A stretch of 64,000 nt of DNA from Histophilus somni (GCF_014202395.1 NZ_JACHGQ010000001.1:124001-188000), one strand, 5' to 3'; shown: positions 19,528 through 29,490, counted from the first letter of the stretch. Numbers and translations: made by a program. Notes: a model not told the origin generated them from the letters alone.

Positions 19528-22137
19528 ATGCAAAAAAAAGCCAAATATAGAAAGAATTATCAATCCCCCGATTTTACTGTTACTGATATTTATCTTGATT
19601 TTCAACTTGATCCGCAACAAACCATCGTAACAGCAATAAGTCAATTTCAACGTCTTAATCCTGAAAGCAAACAGTTACGTCTTGATGGTCATAGTTTTCA
19701 ATTTGTTTCAGTCAAACTCAATGATGAAGAGTTTAAATCTTATCAACAAGATGCTGAAAGCCTCGTGTTGGATTTAACCAACGTAAATGCCAATACCTTT
19801 GAATTAGAAATTGTTACTCATCTAAACCCTAGTGCAAATACATCTTTGCAAGGGCTTTATCAATCCGGTGAGGGTATTTGTACGCAATGTGAAGCGGAAG
19901 GGTTCCGTCAAATCACTTATATGTTGGATCGTCCCGATGTGCTTGCTCGCTATACCACAAAAATTACAGCGGATAAAACTAAATATCCTTATCTTTTATC
20001 GAACGGTAACCGTATTGCTTGTGGTGAAATGAAAGATGGTCGTCACTGGGTTGAATGGCAAGATCCTTTCCCTAAACCAAGTTACTTATTCGCTTTAGTT
20101 GCAGGTGATTTTGACTTATTACAGGATAATTTTGTAACAAAGAGCGGTCGTAATGTCGCACTGGAATTATATGTTGATCGGGGTAACCTTGACCGTGCTC
20201 ATTGGGCAATGAGTGCATTGAAAAAGTCCATGAAGTGGGATGAAGCACGTTTCAATTTAGAATACGATTTAGATATTTATATGATTGTAGCGGTTGATTT
20301 CTTCAATATGGGAGCCATGGAGAATAAAGGACTAAATATCTTTAATTCTAAATTTGTTTTGGCTAATCCGCAAACTGCCACGGATGAAGATTATTTAGCG
20401 ATTGAAAGTGTAATTGCACATGAATATTTCCACAACTGGACAGGAAATAGAGTAACTTGTCGAGATTGGTTCCAATTAAGTTTGAAAGAGGGGCTGACTG
20501 TATTTCGTGATCAAGAGTTCTCATCAGATACCGGTTCACGAGCAATCAATCGCATTAATAATGTAAAATTTTTACGTACAGTACAATTTGCAGAAGATGC
20601 AAGCCCGATGTCACATCCAATTCGTCCGGAAAAAGTGATTGAAATGAATAATTTCTATACAGTTACAGTATATGAAAAAGGTGCAGAAGTGATCCGTATG
20701 CTTCATACTTTATTAGGAGAAAAAGGTTTTCAGGCAGGTATGCAACGTTATATTGCAGACCATGATGGCAAGGCGGCGACCTGTGAAGATTTTATCCTTG
20801 CAATGGAACAAGCCAATAAACTTGATCTAACCCAATTCCGTCGTTGGTATAGTCAATCAGGTACGCCGGAATTGGTTGTAACAGATTTTTATGACGAAAA
20901 AAATCACGTTTATCAACTCAAAATCTCACAATTTACCCCGCCAACTGCCGATCAGATGGAAAAAGTCAATTTACATATTCCAATAAAAATCGCTTTATAC
21001 GATGAAAGCGGTGTGGAGCAATTTTTACAGGCTGATGGCAAAGATCTTTCTGACGTATTAAATCTTACACAAAAAGAACAACTTTTTGAATTTCAACACA
21101 TTTATACACGTCCTGTACCAGCGTTATTGTGTGATTTTTCCGCACCGGTAAAATTAGATTATGCTTATAATACACAACAATTAATCATACTGTTGAAATT
21201 TGCTGGAAATGATTTTATCCGTTGGGATGCGGCTCAAATGTTATTTAATGCAGAGTTACGACGTAACTTAATTCATTATCAACAAGGACTGGCACTGGAG
21301 TTTTCTGCTGAAATTCTTACCGCACTTTATCAAGTATTAGAAAATTACCAGCAAGATATTGGTTTAGTAACAACGATTTTAACACTGCCAAAAGAAACTG
21401 AATTTGCCGAATTATTCAAAACGATCGATCCGGACGGTATTTATGCAGTGCGAGAATTTATGCAATGCCATATTGCAAATAATTTGAAAGAGTTATTCTT
21501 GAAAATTTATAATGAAATTCAGTTAGAGACATATCAAGTAACTGAGCAAGATATTGCGTTGAGAGCATTGCGTAATCTCTGTTTGAATTATTTGGCTTAT
21601 ACAGATTTAGGTAACAATTTGGTGAATAAACATTATGTCAAAGCAAATAACATGACTGACAGTTTAAATGCTTTAAAATCGGCAACACAGGCTCAACTAC
21701 CTTGTCGAGACCAATTATTAGCGGATTTTGAGCAAAAATGGCAACAAGACGGTTTGGTTATGGATAAATGGTTTGCCTTACAAGCTACAAGACCTGAAGA
21801 CAATACTTTGGACTATGTGCAACAATTAATGGAACATCCAAGTTTTAATTTTAATAATCCTAACCGTTTAAGAGCTTTAGTCGGTAGCTTTTGTGTACAT
21901 AATTTAAAAGGATTTCATGCAATCGATGGTTCAGGTTATCGTTTTTTAACTGAGATCCTGTTAAGGTTAAATGAAAGTAATCCTCAAGTTGCTTCACGCT
22001 TAATTGAACCGCTAATTCGTTTCTCTCGTTTTGATCCTCAACGGCAAACTTTGATGAAACGTGCTTTAGTTCGCTTAAGCGAAGTGGAAAATTTGTCGAA
22101 AGATTTGTTTGAGAAAATAGAAAAAGCCCTTCAATAG
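19528..22137 (+). CDS. pepN: Aminopeptidase N (alanyl aminopeptidase)
   Basis: Zinc-dependent M1 aminopeptidase, the main broad-specificity cytosolic aminopeptidase; 869 aa, as in E. coli (870). The exopeptidase motif GAMEN is near residues 262-266. The zinc site is H298-E-Y-F-H302 with the third ligand Glu in KEGLTVFRDQEF. C-terminal helical domains follow. Monocistronic by position: hairpins lie on both sides. The start ATG follows TTTAGG, a moderate ribosome site. Confidence 0.96.
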   Translation: MQKKAKYRKNYQSPDFTVTDIYLDFQLDPQQTIVTAISQFQRLNPESKQLRLDGHSFQFVSVKLNDEEFKSYQQDAESLVLDLTNVNANTFELEIVTHLNPSANTSLQGLYQSGEGICTQCEAEGFRQITYMLDRPDVLARYTTKITADKTKYPYLLSNGNRIACGEMKDGRHWVEWQDPFPKPSYLFALVAGDFDLLQDNFVTKSGRNVALELYVDRGNLDRAHWAMSALKKSMKWDEARFNLEYDLDIYMIVAVDFFNMGAMENKGLNIFNSKFVLANPQTATDEDYLAIESVIAHEYFHNWTGNRVTCRDWFQLSLKEGLTVFRDQEFSSDTGSRAINRINNVKFLRTVQFAEDASPMSHPIRPEKVIEMNNFYTVTVYEKGAEVIRMLHTLLGEKGFQAGMQRYIADHDGKAATCEDFILAMEQANKLDLTQFRRWYSQSGTPELVVTDFYDEKNHVYQLKISQFTPPTADQMEKVNLHIPIKIALYDESGVEQFLQADGKDLSDVLNLTQKEQLFEFQHIYTRPVPALLCDFSAPVKLDYAYNTQQLIILLKFAGNDFIRWDAAQMLFNAELRRNLIHYQQGLALEFSAEILTALYQVLENYQQDIGLVTTILTLPKETEFAELFKTIDPDGIYAVREFMQCHIANNLKELFLKIYNEIQLETYQVTEQDIALRALRNLCLNYLAYTDLGNNLVNKHYVKANNMTDSLNALKSATQAQLPCRDQLLADFEQKWQQDGLVMDKWFALQATRPEDNTLDYVQQLMEHPSFNFNNPNRLRALVGSFCVHNLKGFHAIDGSGYRFLTEILLRLNESNPQVASRLIEPLIRFSRFDPQRQTLMKRALVRLSEVENLSKDLFEKIEKALQ

Positions 22138-22161
22138 CGAAAACAGACACATAACTAAGTG

Positions 22162-22190
22162 AAAGTGCGGTGAAATTTATCGCACTTTTT
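22162..22190 (+). terminator. Inverted-USS terminator after pepN
   Basis: AAAGTGCG and CGCACTTTTT form an 8-bp stem, the right arm running into a T-tract. This is a typical use of paired uptake signals as terminators in this family. Confidence 0.85.
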
Positions 22191-22216
22191 ATTTTTGATA
22201 AGTAATTTAGGAAAGT

Positions 22217-23044
22217 ATGAACAAAATTTATGATTTGCATTGCCATAGTTCTATATCTGACGGTACCTTATCACCACAAGAGATAGTGATAAGGGCACAT
22301 CAACAAGGTGTAAATGTTTTAGCCTTGACAGATCATGATACTATTGCAGGATTATCGCAAGCTCGTACTCAAGCAGAACAATTAGGCATTTCATTGATCA
22401 ATGGTGTTGAAATTTCTACTTCTTGGGAAAATTATAGTATCCATATTGTAGGATTAGGTTTTGATGAAAATTCAAAAAAAATGACCGCACTTTTGAATGA
22501 GCAGGCAAAAATTCGTTTACAAAGAGCGGTTGAAATCGGGAAAAAATTGGAGCATTTAGGTGTAGCCAACGCCTTTGCAGAAACGCAAAAACTGACGGAT
22601 GGAGAAGTAACAAGAGCACATTATGCCCGTTATTTAGTGCAAATAGGCAAGGTTATTAACATTAGTCAAGCTTTTAAAAAATACTTAGCACAAGGAAAAT
22701 CTGCATATGTCAAAACACAATGGGTTGATATTCCTAATGCAATAGAGATTATTCATCAAGCCAACGGAATTGCAGTGCTTGCTCATCCATTACGCTATAC
22801 CATGACAACAAAAAAGATAAAACGTCTTATCGCTGATTTTAAACAGTGGGGTGGGGATGCAATAGAAGTAGCAGGTTGTGGACAAACCAAGGATCAACGT
22901 TTATTACTTGCTCGTTGGGCGGAAGATTACGATTTATACAGTTCCGTTGGTTCCGATTTTCATTTTCCAAGCAATTGGATTGAATTGGGAAAATCTCTAG
23001 TGTTACCGGAAAATTGTCGTCCTGTTTGGGATTTATTGCGTTAA
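22217..23044 (+). CDS. rnm: PHP-domain 5'-3' exoribonuclease RNase AM (YciV/TrpH family)
   Basis: A 275-aa PHP phosphoesterase. Metal-binding motifs are visible: DLHCHSSISDG (first histidines), LTDHDTIAG, the VLAHPLRY segment and the C-terminal SVGSDFHFP. E. coli YciV has 3',5'-nucleotidase activity and was identified as RNase AM, which matures rRNA 5' ends. That role is transferred here by family membership. E. coli yciV lies near trp genes; here its neighbours are pepN and the usg-accD-folC group. Confidence 0.88.
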   Translation: MNKIYDLHCHSSISDGTLSPQEIVIRAHQQGVNVLALTDHDTIAGLSQARTQAEQLGISLINGVEISTSWENYSIHIVGLGFDENSKKMTALLNEQAKIRLQRAVEIGKKLEHLGVANAFAETQKLTDGEVTRAHYARYLVQIGKVINISQAFKKYLAQGKSAYVKTQWVDIPNAIEIIHQANGIAVLAHPLRYTMTTKKIKRLIADFKQWGGDAIEVAGCGQTKDQRLLLARWAEDYDLYSSVGSDFHFPSNWIELGKSLVLPENCRPVWDLLR

Positions 23045-23148
23045 TTTTCTGAGCAATATTCCTAGTAAATAATTACAGGAGCATTTTCTTTTCCCTTAAT
23101 TATTTTGTAAAATGCACTGCATTCTATCCGAGTTTATAAGAGAGAAAA

Positions 23149-24093
23149 ATGTTAAGTATTGCTATTGCAGCAGAATTTGAGTTATCTGAGAAAATTGTCG
23201 AAACTTTAGAACACACTCAGCTTGAAATTGAAAGCTTGACAATTATTGAAATAAAGCCTTTCAAAGAAGAGCAAAGCATTCGTTTTAACAATAAAGCAGT
23301 TGTTCAAATTATGCCTGAAGAGGCAGATTGGACAGAGTTTAATTATGTTTTATTTGCAGGGACAATTGAGCATGTTGATCTTTTGGCAAAAATAGCTGAT
23401 TCAGGTTGTATTGTGATCGATGTACTGGGCATTTGTGCAAGCCTTGCAAATATTCCAGTTGTTGTACCAGGTATTAATGACGATCAATTGATTGAATTAC
23501 GTCAAAGAAATATTGTTTCCCTTCCAAATCCACAAGTAACGCAATGTGCTTTAGCTATCAGTAATATTGTTAATAGCATTCATCAATTGGTTGTGACTTC
23601 ATTATTACCCGCTTCCTATGTAGAAGCAGAACAAGTTGCCAAATTGGCCGGACAGACAGCTCAATTATTAAATGGGATTCCGCTGGATACGGAACAGCAA
23701 CGTTTAGCCTTTGATGTCTTTCCTGTACAAACTCAAAATTTAGTTATACAGTTACAAAAAATTTACCCACAATTAGAGAATATTGTCTTTCATCAAATTC
23801 AAGTGCCTGTATTTTATGGAATGGGGCAGTTTGTGACCGTACTTTCAGATTATTTGGTTGATATAGAAAGCCAATTACATTTTTGGCAAGAAAATGAGCT
23901 AATTCAATATCATGCAGAGAAATTAATTACGCCGGTTACTCACGGAGAAAATGAAAACAATGAGGAAAAAGTGAAATTGCATATTAGTACATTAAGTGCG
24001 GCGGAAAATAAAATAGAATTTTGGTCTGTAGCCGATGAGCAACACTTTAATCTAGCGTTAATGGCAGTTAAATTGCTTGAATTAATAGGCTAG
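23149..24093 (+). CDS. usg: Usg protein, aspartate-semialdehyde-dehydrogenase-like pseudoenzyme
   Basis: A 314-aa homologue of aspartate-semialdehyde dehydrogenase. The N-terminal Rossmann part (MLSIAIAAEFELSEKI) and the dimerisation half (IQLQKIYPQLENIVFHQIQVPVFYGM) are recognisable. In true Asd the catalytic Cys lies in a PNCT motif; here the equivalent segment is LPNPQVTQC, so the cysteine is missing at that point and activity is unlikely. Usg has no settled function. In E. coli the order is usg-truA-dedA-accD-folC; here usg is directly followed by accD-folC. A hairpin (GTCGG...CCGAC, about 24092-24132) lies between usg and accD. Confidence 0.85.
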   Translation: MLSIAIAAEFELSEKIVETLEHTQLEIESLTIIEIKPFKEEQSIRFNNKAVVQIMPEEADWTEFNYVLFAGTIEHVDLLAKIADSGCIVIDVLGICASLANIPVVVPGINDDQLIELRQRNIVSLPNPQVTQCALAISNIVNSIHQLVVTSLLPASYVEAEQVAKLAGQTAQLLNGIPLDTEQQRLAFDVFPVQTQNLVIQLQKIYPQLENIVFHQIQVPVFYGMGQFVTVLSDYLVDIESQLHFWQENELIQYHAEKLITPVTHGENENNEEKVKLHISTLSAAENKIEFWSVADEQHFNLALMAVKLLELIG

Positions 24094-24177
24094 TCGGAGT
24101 TGTGTTAAATTCTGGAAAATTCCCCCGACTTATGGTCTAATGAGGCGAGTTTTAAGTTAATAAATAAAAGGTTAAAC

Positions 24178-25077
24178 ATGAGCTGGATTGATAGAATTTT
24201 TAGTAAAAATACAACTTCAAATAGCAAAAAATCAAATGTACCTGAAGGGGTATGGACCAAATGCACTTCCTGTGAGCAAGTGTTGTATCGTGATGAATTA
24301 AAACGTCATTTAGAAGTTTGTCCAAAGTGCGGTCATCATATGCGTATTGATGCAAGAGAACGCCTTGTTGCTTTATTGGATAAAGATAGCATTGTTGAAA
24401 TTGCTGCAGATTTAGAACCTAAAGATATTTTAAAATTTAGAGATTTAAAAAAATATAAAGACAGACTGTCAGCCGCACAAAAAGAAACAGGCGAAAAAGA
24501 TGCGTTGATTACTGTTTCAGCCACTCTTTATGGCATGCCAATTGTTGTGGCTGCCTTGAATTTTAGTTTTATGGGAGGGTCTATGGGATCTGTTGTAGGC
24601 TCAAAATTTGTTCAAGCTGCTGAAAAAGCAATAGAATTACATTGTCCATTAGTTTGTTTTTCGGCAAGTGGCGGAGCTCGTATGCAAGAGGCTTTGTTCT
24701 CATTAATGCAAATGGCTAAAACCAGTGCAGTATTGGCAAAGATGAAAGAAAAAGGTGTTCCTTTTATTTCAGTATTAACAGATCCGACTTTAGGCGGTGT
24801 GTCTGCAAGTTTTGCAATGTTGGGTGATATTAATATTGCAGAGCCCAAAGCATTAATTGGATTTGCCGGACCTCGTGTTATTGAACAGACTGTGCGTGAA
24901 AAATTACCAGAGGGTTTTCAACGCAGTGAATTTTTACTGGAGCATGGAGCTATTGATATGATTGTTAAACGTTCTGAGATGCGTGAAACTTTAGCTAATC
25001 TTTTAAGCAAGCTCATGAATATGCCTTCCCCTTTTGTTGAACCTGAATTAATTCAAGAAAAATCTGATGATGTCTAG
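24178..25077 (+). CDS. accD: Acetyl-CoA carboxylase carboxyltransferase subunit beta
   Basis: Half of the carboxyltransferase that makes malonyl-CoA for fatty acid synthesis, partnering AccA. The N-terminal Cys4 zinc finger is clear: CTSC, 15 residues, CPKC (about residues 27-50). The crotonase-like core follows with [12 protein letters not shown] and [11 protein letters not shown]. The length of 299 aa is normal. Its last bases overlap the start of folC (25067), implying translational coupling. Confidence 0.96.
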   Translation: MSWIDRIFSKNTTSNSKKSNVPEGVWTKCTSCEQVLYRDELKRHLEVCPKCGHHMRIDARERLVALLDKDSIVEIAADLEPKDILKFRDLKKYKDRLSAAQKETGEKDALITVSATLYGMPIVVAALNFSFMGGSMGSVVGSKFVQAAEKAIELHCPLVCFSASGGARMQEALFSLMQMAKTSAVLAKMKEKGVPFISVLTDPTLGGVSASFAMLGDINIAEPKALIGFAGPRVIEQTVREKLPEGFQRSEFLLEHGAIDMIVKRSEMRETLANLLSKLMNMPSPFVEPELIQEKSDDV

Positions 25078-26398
25078 TTTAAATTTATTTGCAACATCGC
25101 CACTTGAACAGTGGCTTTGTTTTTTAGAAAAAGCACATGCTAAAGCAATTGACTTAGGATTAGATAGGGTCAAGACAGTTGCACAACAATTAGATTTATT
25201 ACAGCTTGCTCCTTTTGTTATTACTGTGGGAGGAACAAATGGAAAAGGGACGACATGTCGTCTACTGGAAATATTATTACTAAACTCAGGATTTCGTGTT
25301 GGTGTTTATTCCTCTCCTCATTTAATTCGTTATAACGAGAGAGTAAGAATTCAAAATCAAGAATTAGCTGATGAAGAACATACTCAAGCATTTGCTTTTA
25401 TTGAGCAACATAAATCACAATCTTTAACTTATTTTGAATTTAGTACACTTTCTGCTTTGTATCTCTTTAAGCAAGCTAATTTGGATGTTGTTATTTTAGA
25501 AGTAGGGTTAGGCGGTCGTTTGGACGCTACTAATATTGTTGATGCAGATCTTGCCGTAATTACCAGTATTGACATCGATCATACGGATTTCTTGGGCAAT
25601 ACTCGAGAAGAGATCGCTTTTGAAAAATCGGGTATTTTTCGTCCAAATAAGCCTGCCGTTATTGGTGAAAACAATATTCCCTGTTCTTTATTAGAACAAG
25701 GGAAAAAATTAGATTCAATATTATTTTGTCGTAATAAAGATTGGAAATTCAGCAAACAGGAAAATGGCTGGACATGGGAAACAATAAAAGGTGATAAAGC
25801 TATTTATATGGATAATTTACCTATTTGTAGTATTCCCTTGGCAAATGCTGCAACAGCTTTAGCAACGTTGGCTTATTTACCTTTTGATATTTCTATATCA
25901 GTTGTTCATAAGTCACTTAGAGAAGTTGAACTGGCAGGGCGTTTTCAGAAAATTAACCCGGAAAAATTATTAAATTTAGCTAAATTAAGTAAAAAAACAG
26001 TTAAACAATTACCTCAAATTATTGTTGATGTTGGTCATAATCCTCATGCAGCTTCCTATTTATTAGAAAGATTAACCGCACTTAAAGCTAAATCAATCGG
26101 AAAAATTATTTCGGTATGTGGCATTCTAAAAGATAAAGATAGTCAAGGAATATTATCACCTTTAATCAAAGTTGTTGATCAGTGGAATTTAGTAACCTTA
26201 GATGGCGTAAGAGGGCAGAGTAGTCATGAATTATTTATGACATTACAACAAATATCAACAACTAATGAGCTATCTGCTCAAACTTATTCTTCTGTATATG
26301 AGGGAGTAAAAAGTGCGGTACAAAATGCCACAGAAAAGGATATTATTTTAGTATTTGGCTCATTCTATACCGTAGGCTCATTTTTAAAATTACTTTAA
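25067..26398 (+). CDS. folC: Bifunctional folylpolyglutamate synthase / dihydrofolate synthase
   Basis: Adds L-glutamate to dihydropteroate and extends folate polyglutamate tails (Mur ligase superfamily). The P-loop [14 protein letters not shown] is near residues 54-67, and [16 protein letters not shown] and the C-terminal [10 protein letters not shown] complete the signature. 443 aa. Two adjacent ATGs (25067 and 25070) overlap the accD stop; either could start. Ends at a bidirectional hairpin shared with convergent uspE. Confidence 0.95.
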   Translation: MMSSLNLFATSPLEQWLCFLEKAHAKAIDLGLDRVKTVAQQLDLLQLAPFVITVGGTNGKGTTCRLLEILLLNSGFRVGVYSSPHLIRYNERVRIQNQELADEEHTQAFAFIEQHKSQSLTYFEFSTLSALYLFKQANLDVVILEVGLGGRLDATNIVDADLAVITSIDIDHTDFLGNTREEIAFEKSGIFRPNKPAVIGENNIPCSLLEQGKKLDSILFCRNKDWKFSKQENGWTWETIKGDKAIYMDNLPICSIPLANAATALATLAYLPFDISISVVHKSLREVELAGRFQKINPEKLLNLAKLSKKTVKQLPQIIVDVGHNPHAASYLLERLTALKAKSIGKIISVCGILKDKDSQGILSPLIKVVDQWNLVTLDGVRGQSSHELFMTLQQISTTNELSAQTYSSVYEGVKSAVQNATEKDIILVFGSFYTVGSFLKLL

Positions 26399-26426
26399 AA
26401 AAATCCTAACGATTAAGTTAGGATTT
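26399..26426. terminator. Bidirectional terminator between folC and uspE
   Basis: AAAATCCTAAC and GTTAGGATTTT form a stem with a 6-base loop. As/Ts flank both sides, so it can serve both convergent genes. Confidence 0.85.
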
Positions 26427-26442
26427 TCGTGTAATAATTTTG

Positions 26443-27366
26443 TTATTTTTTACTCGGTTTAATTGCCAACAAGTTACATTCTAATTTGCTAATAACATGT
26501 TCTGCTGTATTTCCTAAGAATGCGGCAGATAGTCCTGTTCTTCCTACTGTTCCCAAAACAACCAATTCAGCCTCCAGCTCTTTTGCGACAGCAGGAATAA
26601 CATCTTCAGGAAATCCTTCTCTTACGTGAGTATGGTCTTCATCTATACAAAATTGTTGGCGTAATGCTTTCATATTTAAAAGATACTGTCCACGAACACT
26701 ATCACCATATTCTGTTGTTGTAAATTCAGGTAAATCAATTGCCATATTAATTGGAGTGGGAGGGTAAGCGGTAACAAGATGAATATTGCCTCGTTCTAAT
26801 TTATCCGCTAAATCAATTCCTAAAGAAACAAGTTCATTATTTAATGAAGTATATTCCTCTTGATTATTGGAAACATTAACCGCTACCAAAATTCGACGTT
26901 GATGTTTCCAATTTCCATCACGTACTACCATAATAGGTGCAGGACATTTGCGTAGTAATTGCCAGTCTTGAGGTGTAAAAATTAATGCCGATAAAGATTC
27001 CTTCTCCTGAGTATATTTAATGACAAGATCATAATTATGTTCCGCAACAGCATTTGTAATAGCTTCCGCTTCATTACTGTGCCAAAGAACAATTGAATTA
27101 AATTCAATATTCGGATCCGCATATTTTTCGAGATATGGTTGAACAGCTTGCTGATGTTGCTTAATAATGCTTTTACACATTGTTTCTCTTTCTTTGGAAG
27201 AAAGCAAAGTTGACATTTCATAAGAAAAATCATACACCGTCATAAAAGTTGTAATTCTTACTCTATTCTCGCTCTTTTGTTCTTGTACCAAACGAACTGC
27301 TCGAGCCAAAGCATATTGCTTTTCTGATTCGGGATTTAAAACGACAAGTATATTATTAAATTGCAT
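26443..27366 (-). CDS. uspE: Universal stress protein E
   Basis: A tandem-Usp protein of 307 aa: two Usp domains of about 150 residues, each starting with a beta strand such as FNNILVVLNP and RRILVAVNVS. The C-terminal Usp signature GTVGRTGLSAAFLGNTAE is ATP-binding-like. I chose the start at 27366 (MQFNNILVV, with GGAGGT just upstream) instead of the longer frame from 27420. In E. coli uspE is likewise next to fnr, downstream and in the same direction, which supports the call. Confidence 0.92.
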   Translation of the reverse strand: MQFNNILVVLNPESEKQYALARAVRLVQEQKSENRVRITTFMTVYDFSYEMSTLLSSKERETMCKSIIKQHQQAVQPYLEKYADPNIEFNSIVLWHSNEAEAITNAVAEHNYDLVIKYTQEKESLSALIFTPQDWQLLRKCPAPIMVVRDGNWKHQRRILVAVNVSNNQEEYTSLNNELVSLGIDLADKLERGNIHLVTAYPPTPINMAIDLPEFTTTEYGDSVRGQYLLNMKALRQQFCIDEDHTHVREGFPEDVIPAVAKELEAELVVLGTVGRTGLSAAFLGNTAEHVISKLECNLLAIKPSKK

Positions 27367-27516
27367 AATAACCTCCGATATTTTGCAAAAACAATAAACA
27401 TATTTTTCCAGTGGAAACAAACTATAGAAATAGAATAGGCAATATTTATAAAAATGACAAGTAATTGTACTTTAAAAAATGATCGAAAGTAGTAACTTAT
27501 TATTGCGTCCAAGTTT

Positions 27517-28290
27517 TTATCCGATCATTTTAATTTTAGGTTTTGTCGTTCCTGCAAGTGTAGAAAGTTCTGACATATTATTAATAGTAATATATTTTCC
27601 TTGCACGGATAAAAGACCGTTTTTTTGAAAACGTCCCAGCAAACGACTGATTGTTTCAACAGTTAATCCCAAATAATTACCTATATCACTACGGGTCATT
27701 GTTAGACGAAATTCTCGTGCAGAAAAACCACGAGCAGAGTATCGATTTGAAAGGTTATGGATGAAAGCTGCTAGACGTTCTTCAGCACTCATTTTAGATA
27801 ATAACAAAATCATTTCTTGATCTGTTTTGATTTCATGACTCATCAAACGCATTATTTGTTGTCGTAATTTCGGCATTTTTCCTGATAGATCATCAAGAAT
27901 ATCAAAAGGAATTTCACACACCATAGATGTTTCTAAAGCTTGTGCAAAACTAAAATGTCGCATACCATTAATCGCATCAAATCCTACTAAATCACCAGGT
28001 AAATGAAAGGCGGTGATTTGTTCTTCTCCAGTTTCACCAATAGTATAACTTTTAATGGAGCCGGATCGAATAGCATAGAGAGAAGTCAGTTCATCGCCTG
28101 CTTTAAATAAAATTTGAGATTTTTGAATAGGTTTTTTACGCTCAATAATATTATCAAGCTGATCTAATTCATGTTCATTAAACATAAACGGAATACATAG
28201 TTGACTAATACTACAAGCTTGACAGTGAATAGCACAACCAGTAGATTGAACTCGTCGTCCAATTTTTTGTTCATAGGGAAAAGTTTTCAT
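27517..28290 (-). CDS. fnr: FNR, oxygen-responsive transcription regulator
   Basis: CRP-family global regulator of anaerobic metabolism, 257 aa. The N-terminal iron-sulfur ligands are C23, C26 and C32 ([15 protein letters not shown]), with the fourth in SMVCEIPF at about 125; an extra C19 matches E. coli C16. The cNMP-type beta-roll is followed by the DNA-recognition helix [12 protein letters not shown], nearly identical to E. coli FNR, so TTGAT-N4-ATCAA targets are expected. GAGGA lies 5 bases before the ATG. An FNR box sits about 50 bp upstream, indicating autoregulation. Confidence 0.97.
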   Translation of the reverse strand: MKTFPYEQKIGRRVQSTGCAIHCQACSISQLCIPFMFNEHELDQLDNIIERKKPIQKSQILFKAGDELTSLYAIRSGSIKSYTIGETGEEQITAFHLPGDLVGFDAINGMRHFSFAQALETSMVCEIPFDILDDLSGKMPKLRQQIMRLMSHEIKTDQEMILLLSKMSAEERLAAFIHNLSNRYSARGFSAREFRLTMTRSDIGNYLGLTVETISRLLGRFQKNGLLSVQGKYITINNMSELSTLAGTTKPKIKMIG

Positions 28291-28339
28291 TCATTCCTCA
28301 AAAGCATTGAAACTGAGATAAAAGCGTGTAATGCAAAAC

Positions 28340-28353
28340 TTGATCTAACTCAA
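28340..28353. promoter_or_regulatory. FNR box between fnr and the small gene upstream of infC
   Basis: TTGAT-CTAA-CTCAA matches nine of ten defined positions of the consensus TTGAT-N4-ATCAA. It lies between the divergent starts of fnr (28290, minus) and the 34-aa gene (28420, plus), so it could act on either or both. FNR autoregulation is established in E. coli. Confidence 0.7.
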
Positions 28354-28419
28354 GAAATGATAACATTAAATAAAATAATTAAGAAGTTTTAAATTTAAAA
28401 AGTGCAAAGGAAACTAGTT

Positions 28420-28524
28420 ATGCCGGCAGAAAAGCTAACAAAGAAAAAACTTATTCAAATTCTATGCGTTCTATGTATTTTATTAAGTGCATTTATTTAT
28501 AAAACTTGTCAATATATGCCTTAA
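28420..28524 (+). CDS. Small putative membrane protein, 34 aa
   Basis: A short frame with a plausible ribosome site (AAAGGA about 9 bases before the ATG). The N-terminus is basic (PAEKLTKKK), followed by one hydrophobic segment of about 16 residues (LIQILCVLCILLSAFIY) and a short polar tail KTCQYMP, the layout of a single-span small membrane protein with a cytoplasmic N-terminus. I do not recognise the family. It lies 67 bp downstream of the FNR box, so it may be induced or repressed by oxygen. The infC promoter begins within 5 bases of its stop. A chance frame cannot be excluded. Confidence 0.5.
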   Translation: MPAEKLTKKKLIQILCVLCILLSAFIYKTCQYMP

Positions 28525-28528
28525 TACC

Positions 28529-28557
28529 TTGCATAGTAATTGAAAATCTTATAAAAT
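28529..28557 (+). promoter_or_regulatory. Promoter of the infC-rpmI-rplT operon
   Basis: TTGCAT (28529-28534) and TAAAAT (28552-28557) are spaced exactly 17 bp. The predicted start near 28564 coincides with a hairpin GTATTTTT/AAAAATAC (28564-28582) at the 5' end of the leader. Confidence 0.65.
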
Positions 28558-28651
28558 CTCGCCGTATTTTTGCTAAAAATACAGCAATCGTTTATGTCTT
28601 CTGCAGTATTGCAGTTTGATGGTAGTTTAAAATCGTTAGAGGAATAACATT

Positions 28652-29194
28652 ATTAAAACCGTAAAAAAAGCTCCGGCAACAAATCGCCCTAATCGTATTA
28701 ATGATGAAATTAGAGTGAAAGAAGTTCGTTTGATTGACCAAGATGGCGAACAAGTAGGTATTGTATCTATCCAACAAGCTTTAAATATAGCAGAGCAAGC
28801 AGATTTAGACCTTGTTGAAATTAGTCCAAATGCAGAACCACCGGTATGCCGTATTATGAACTACGGTAAGTTCCTTTATGAAAAAGGTAAAGCTGCAAAA
28901 GAGCAGAAGAAAAAGCAGAAAGTTGTACAAGTGAAGGAAATTAAATTCCGTCCTGGTACAGACGAAGGCGACTATCAGGTAAAACTACGCAGCCTGATTC
29001 GCTTTTTGGAGGATGGGGATAAAGCTAAAATCACTGTTCGTTTTCGCGGACGTGAAATGGCTCACCAAGATATTGGTTTAGACATGTTAGAACGTGTTAA
29101 AAATGATCTTGCTGATATTGCTGTTGTTGAATCTGCACCTGGCAAATTAGAAGGTCGCCAAGCTATTATGGTACTTGCCCCAAAAAAGAAATAA
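28652..29194 (+). CDS. infC: Translation initiation factor IF-3, AUU start
   Basis: Prevents premature 30S-50S joining and proofreads start codons. From ATT at 28652 the product is 180 aa, exactly the E. coli length, with the conserved [11 protein letters not shown]-terminus and the [16 protein letters not shown] and [20 protein letters not shown] blocks. No ATG, GTG or TTG exists at the homologous position. The first GTG (28715) would delete conserved residues. A preceding in-frame ATT at 28649 is the alternative; AGAGGA (about 28637-28642) fits 28652 slightly better. AUU initiation underlies IF-3 autoregulation in E. coli, since IF-3 discriminates against this codon. Followed by rpmI and rplT. 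Confidence 0.93.
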   Translation: MKTVKKAPATNRPNRINDEIRVKEVRLIDQDGEQVGIVSIQQALNIAEQADLDLVEISPNAEPPVCRIMNYGKFLYEKGKAAKEQKKKQKVVQVKEIKFRPGTDEGDYQVKLRSLIRFLEDGDKAKITVRFRGREMAHQDIGLDMLERVKNDLADIAVVESAPGKLEGRQAIMVLAPKKK

Positions 29195-29292
29195 TTAGTG
29201 CAAATTCAAGTAGTAAAGTGCGGTATGAATTGCCGTATTTTTATTCGCCTAATTATCTGATGTTAAACTTAAACAATGCGGAGTTATAAACA

Positions 29293-29490
29293 ATGCCTAA
29301 AATTAAAACCTTACGTGGTGCTGCTAAGCGTTTCAAGAAAACTGCTTCAGGTGGTTTCAAACGTAAACAATCTCACTTACGTCACATTTTGACTAAAAAG
29401 ACAACTAAACGTAAACGTCATTTACGTCATAAATCAATGGTTGCGAAAGCAGACCAAGTTTTAGTAGTAGCGTGCTTACCATACGCATAA
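29293..29490 (+). CDS. rpmI: 50S ribosomal protein L35
   Basis: A 65-aa, very basic protein of the large subunit with the canonical [20 protein letters not shown] start and KSMVAKADQ near the end. GGAG lies about 9 bases upstream of the ATG. Second gene of infC-rpmI-rplT. In E. coli, L20 represses rpmI and rplT by binding the mRNA ahead of rpmI; the 98-base gap after infC could hold such a site, but I cannot prove the structure. Confidence 0.97.

Noticed and set aside
28201-28392. A plus-strand 63-aa frame across fnr
   Set aside because: It overlaps the conserved FNR N-terminus and has no ribosome site or recognisable composition; it is a shadow of the fnr coding strand.
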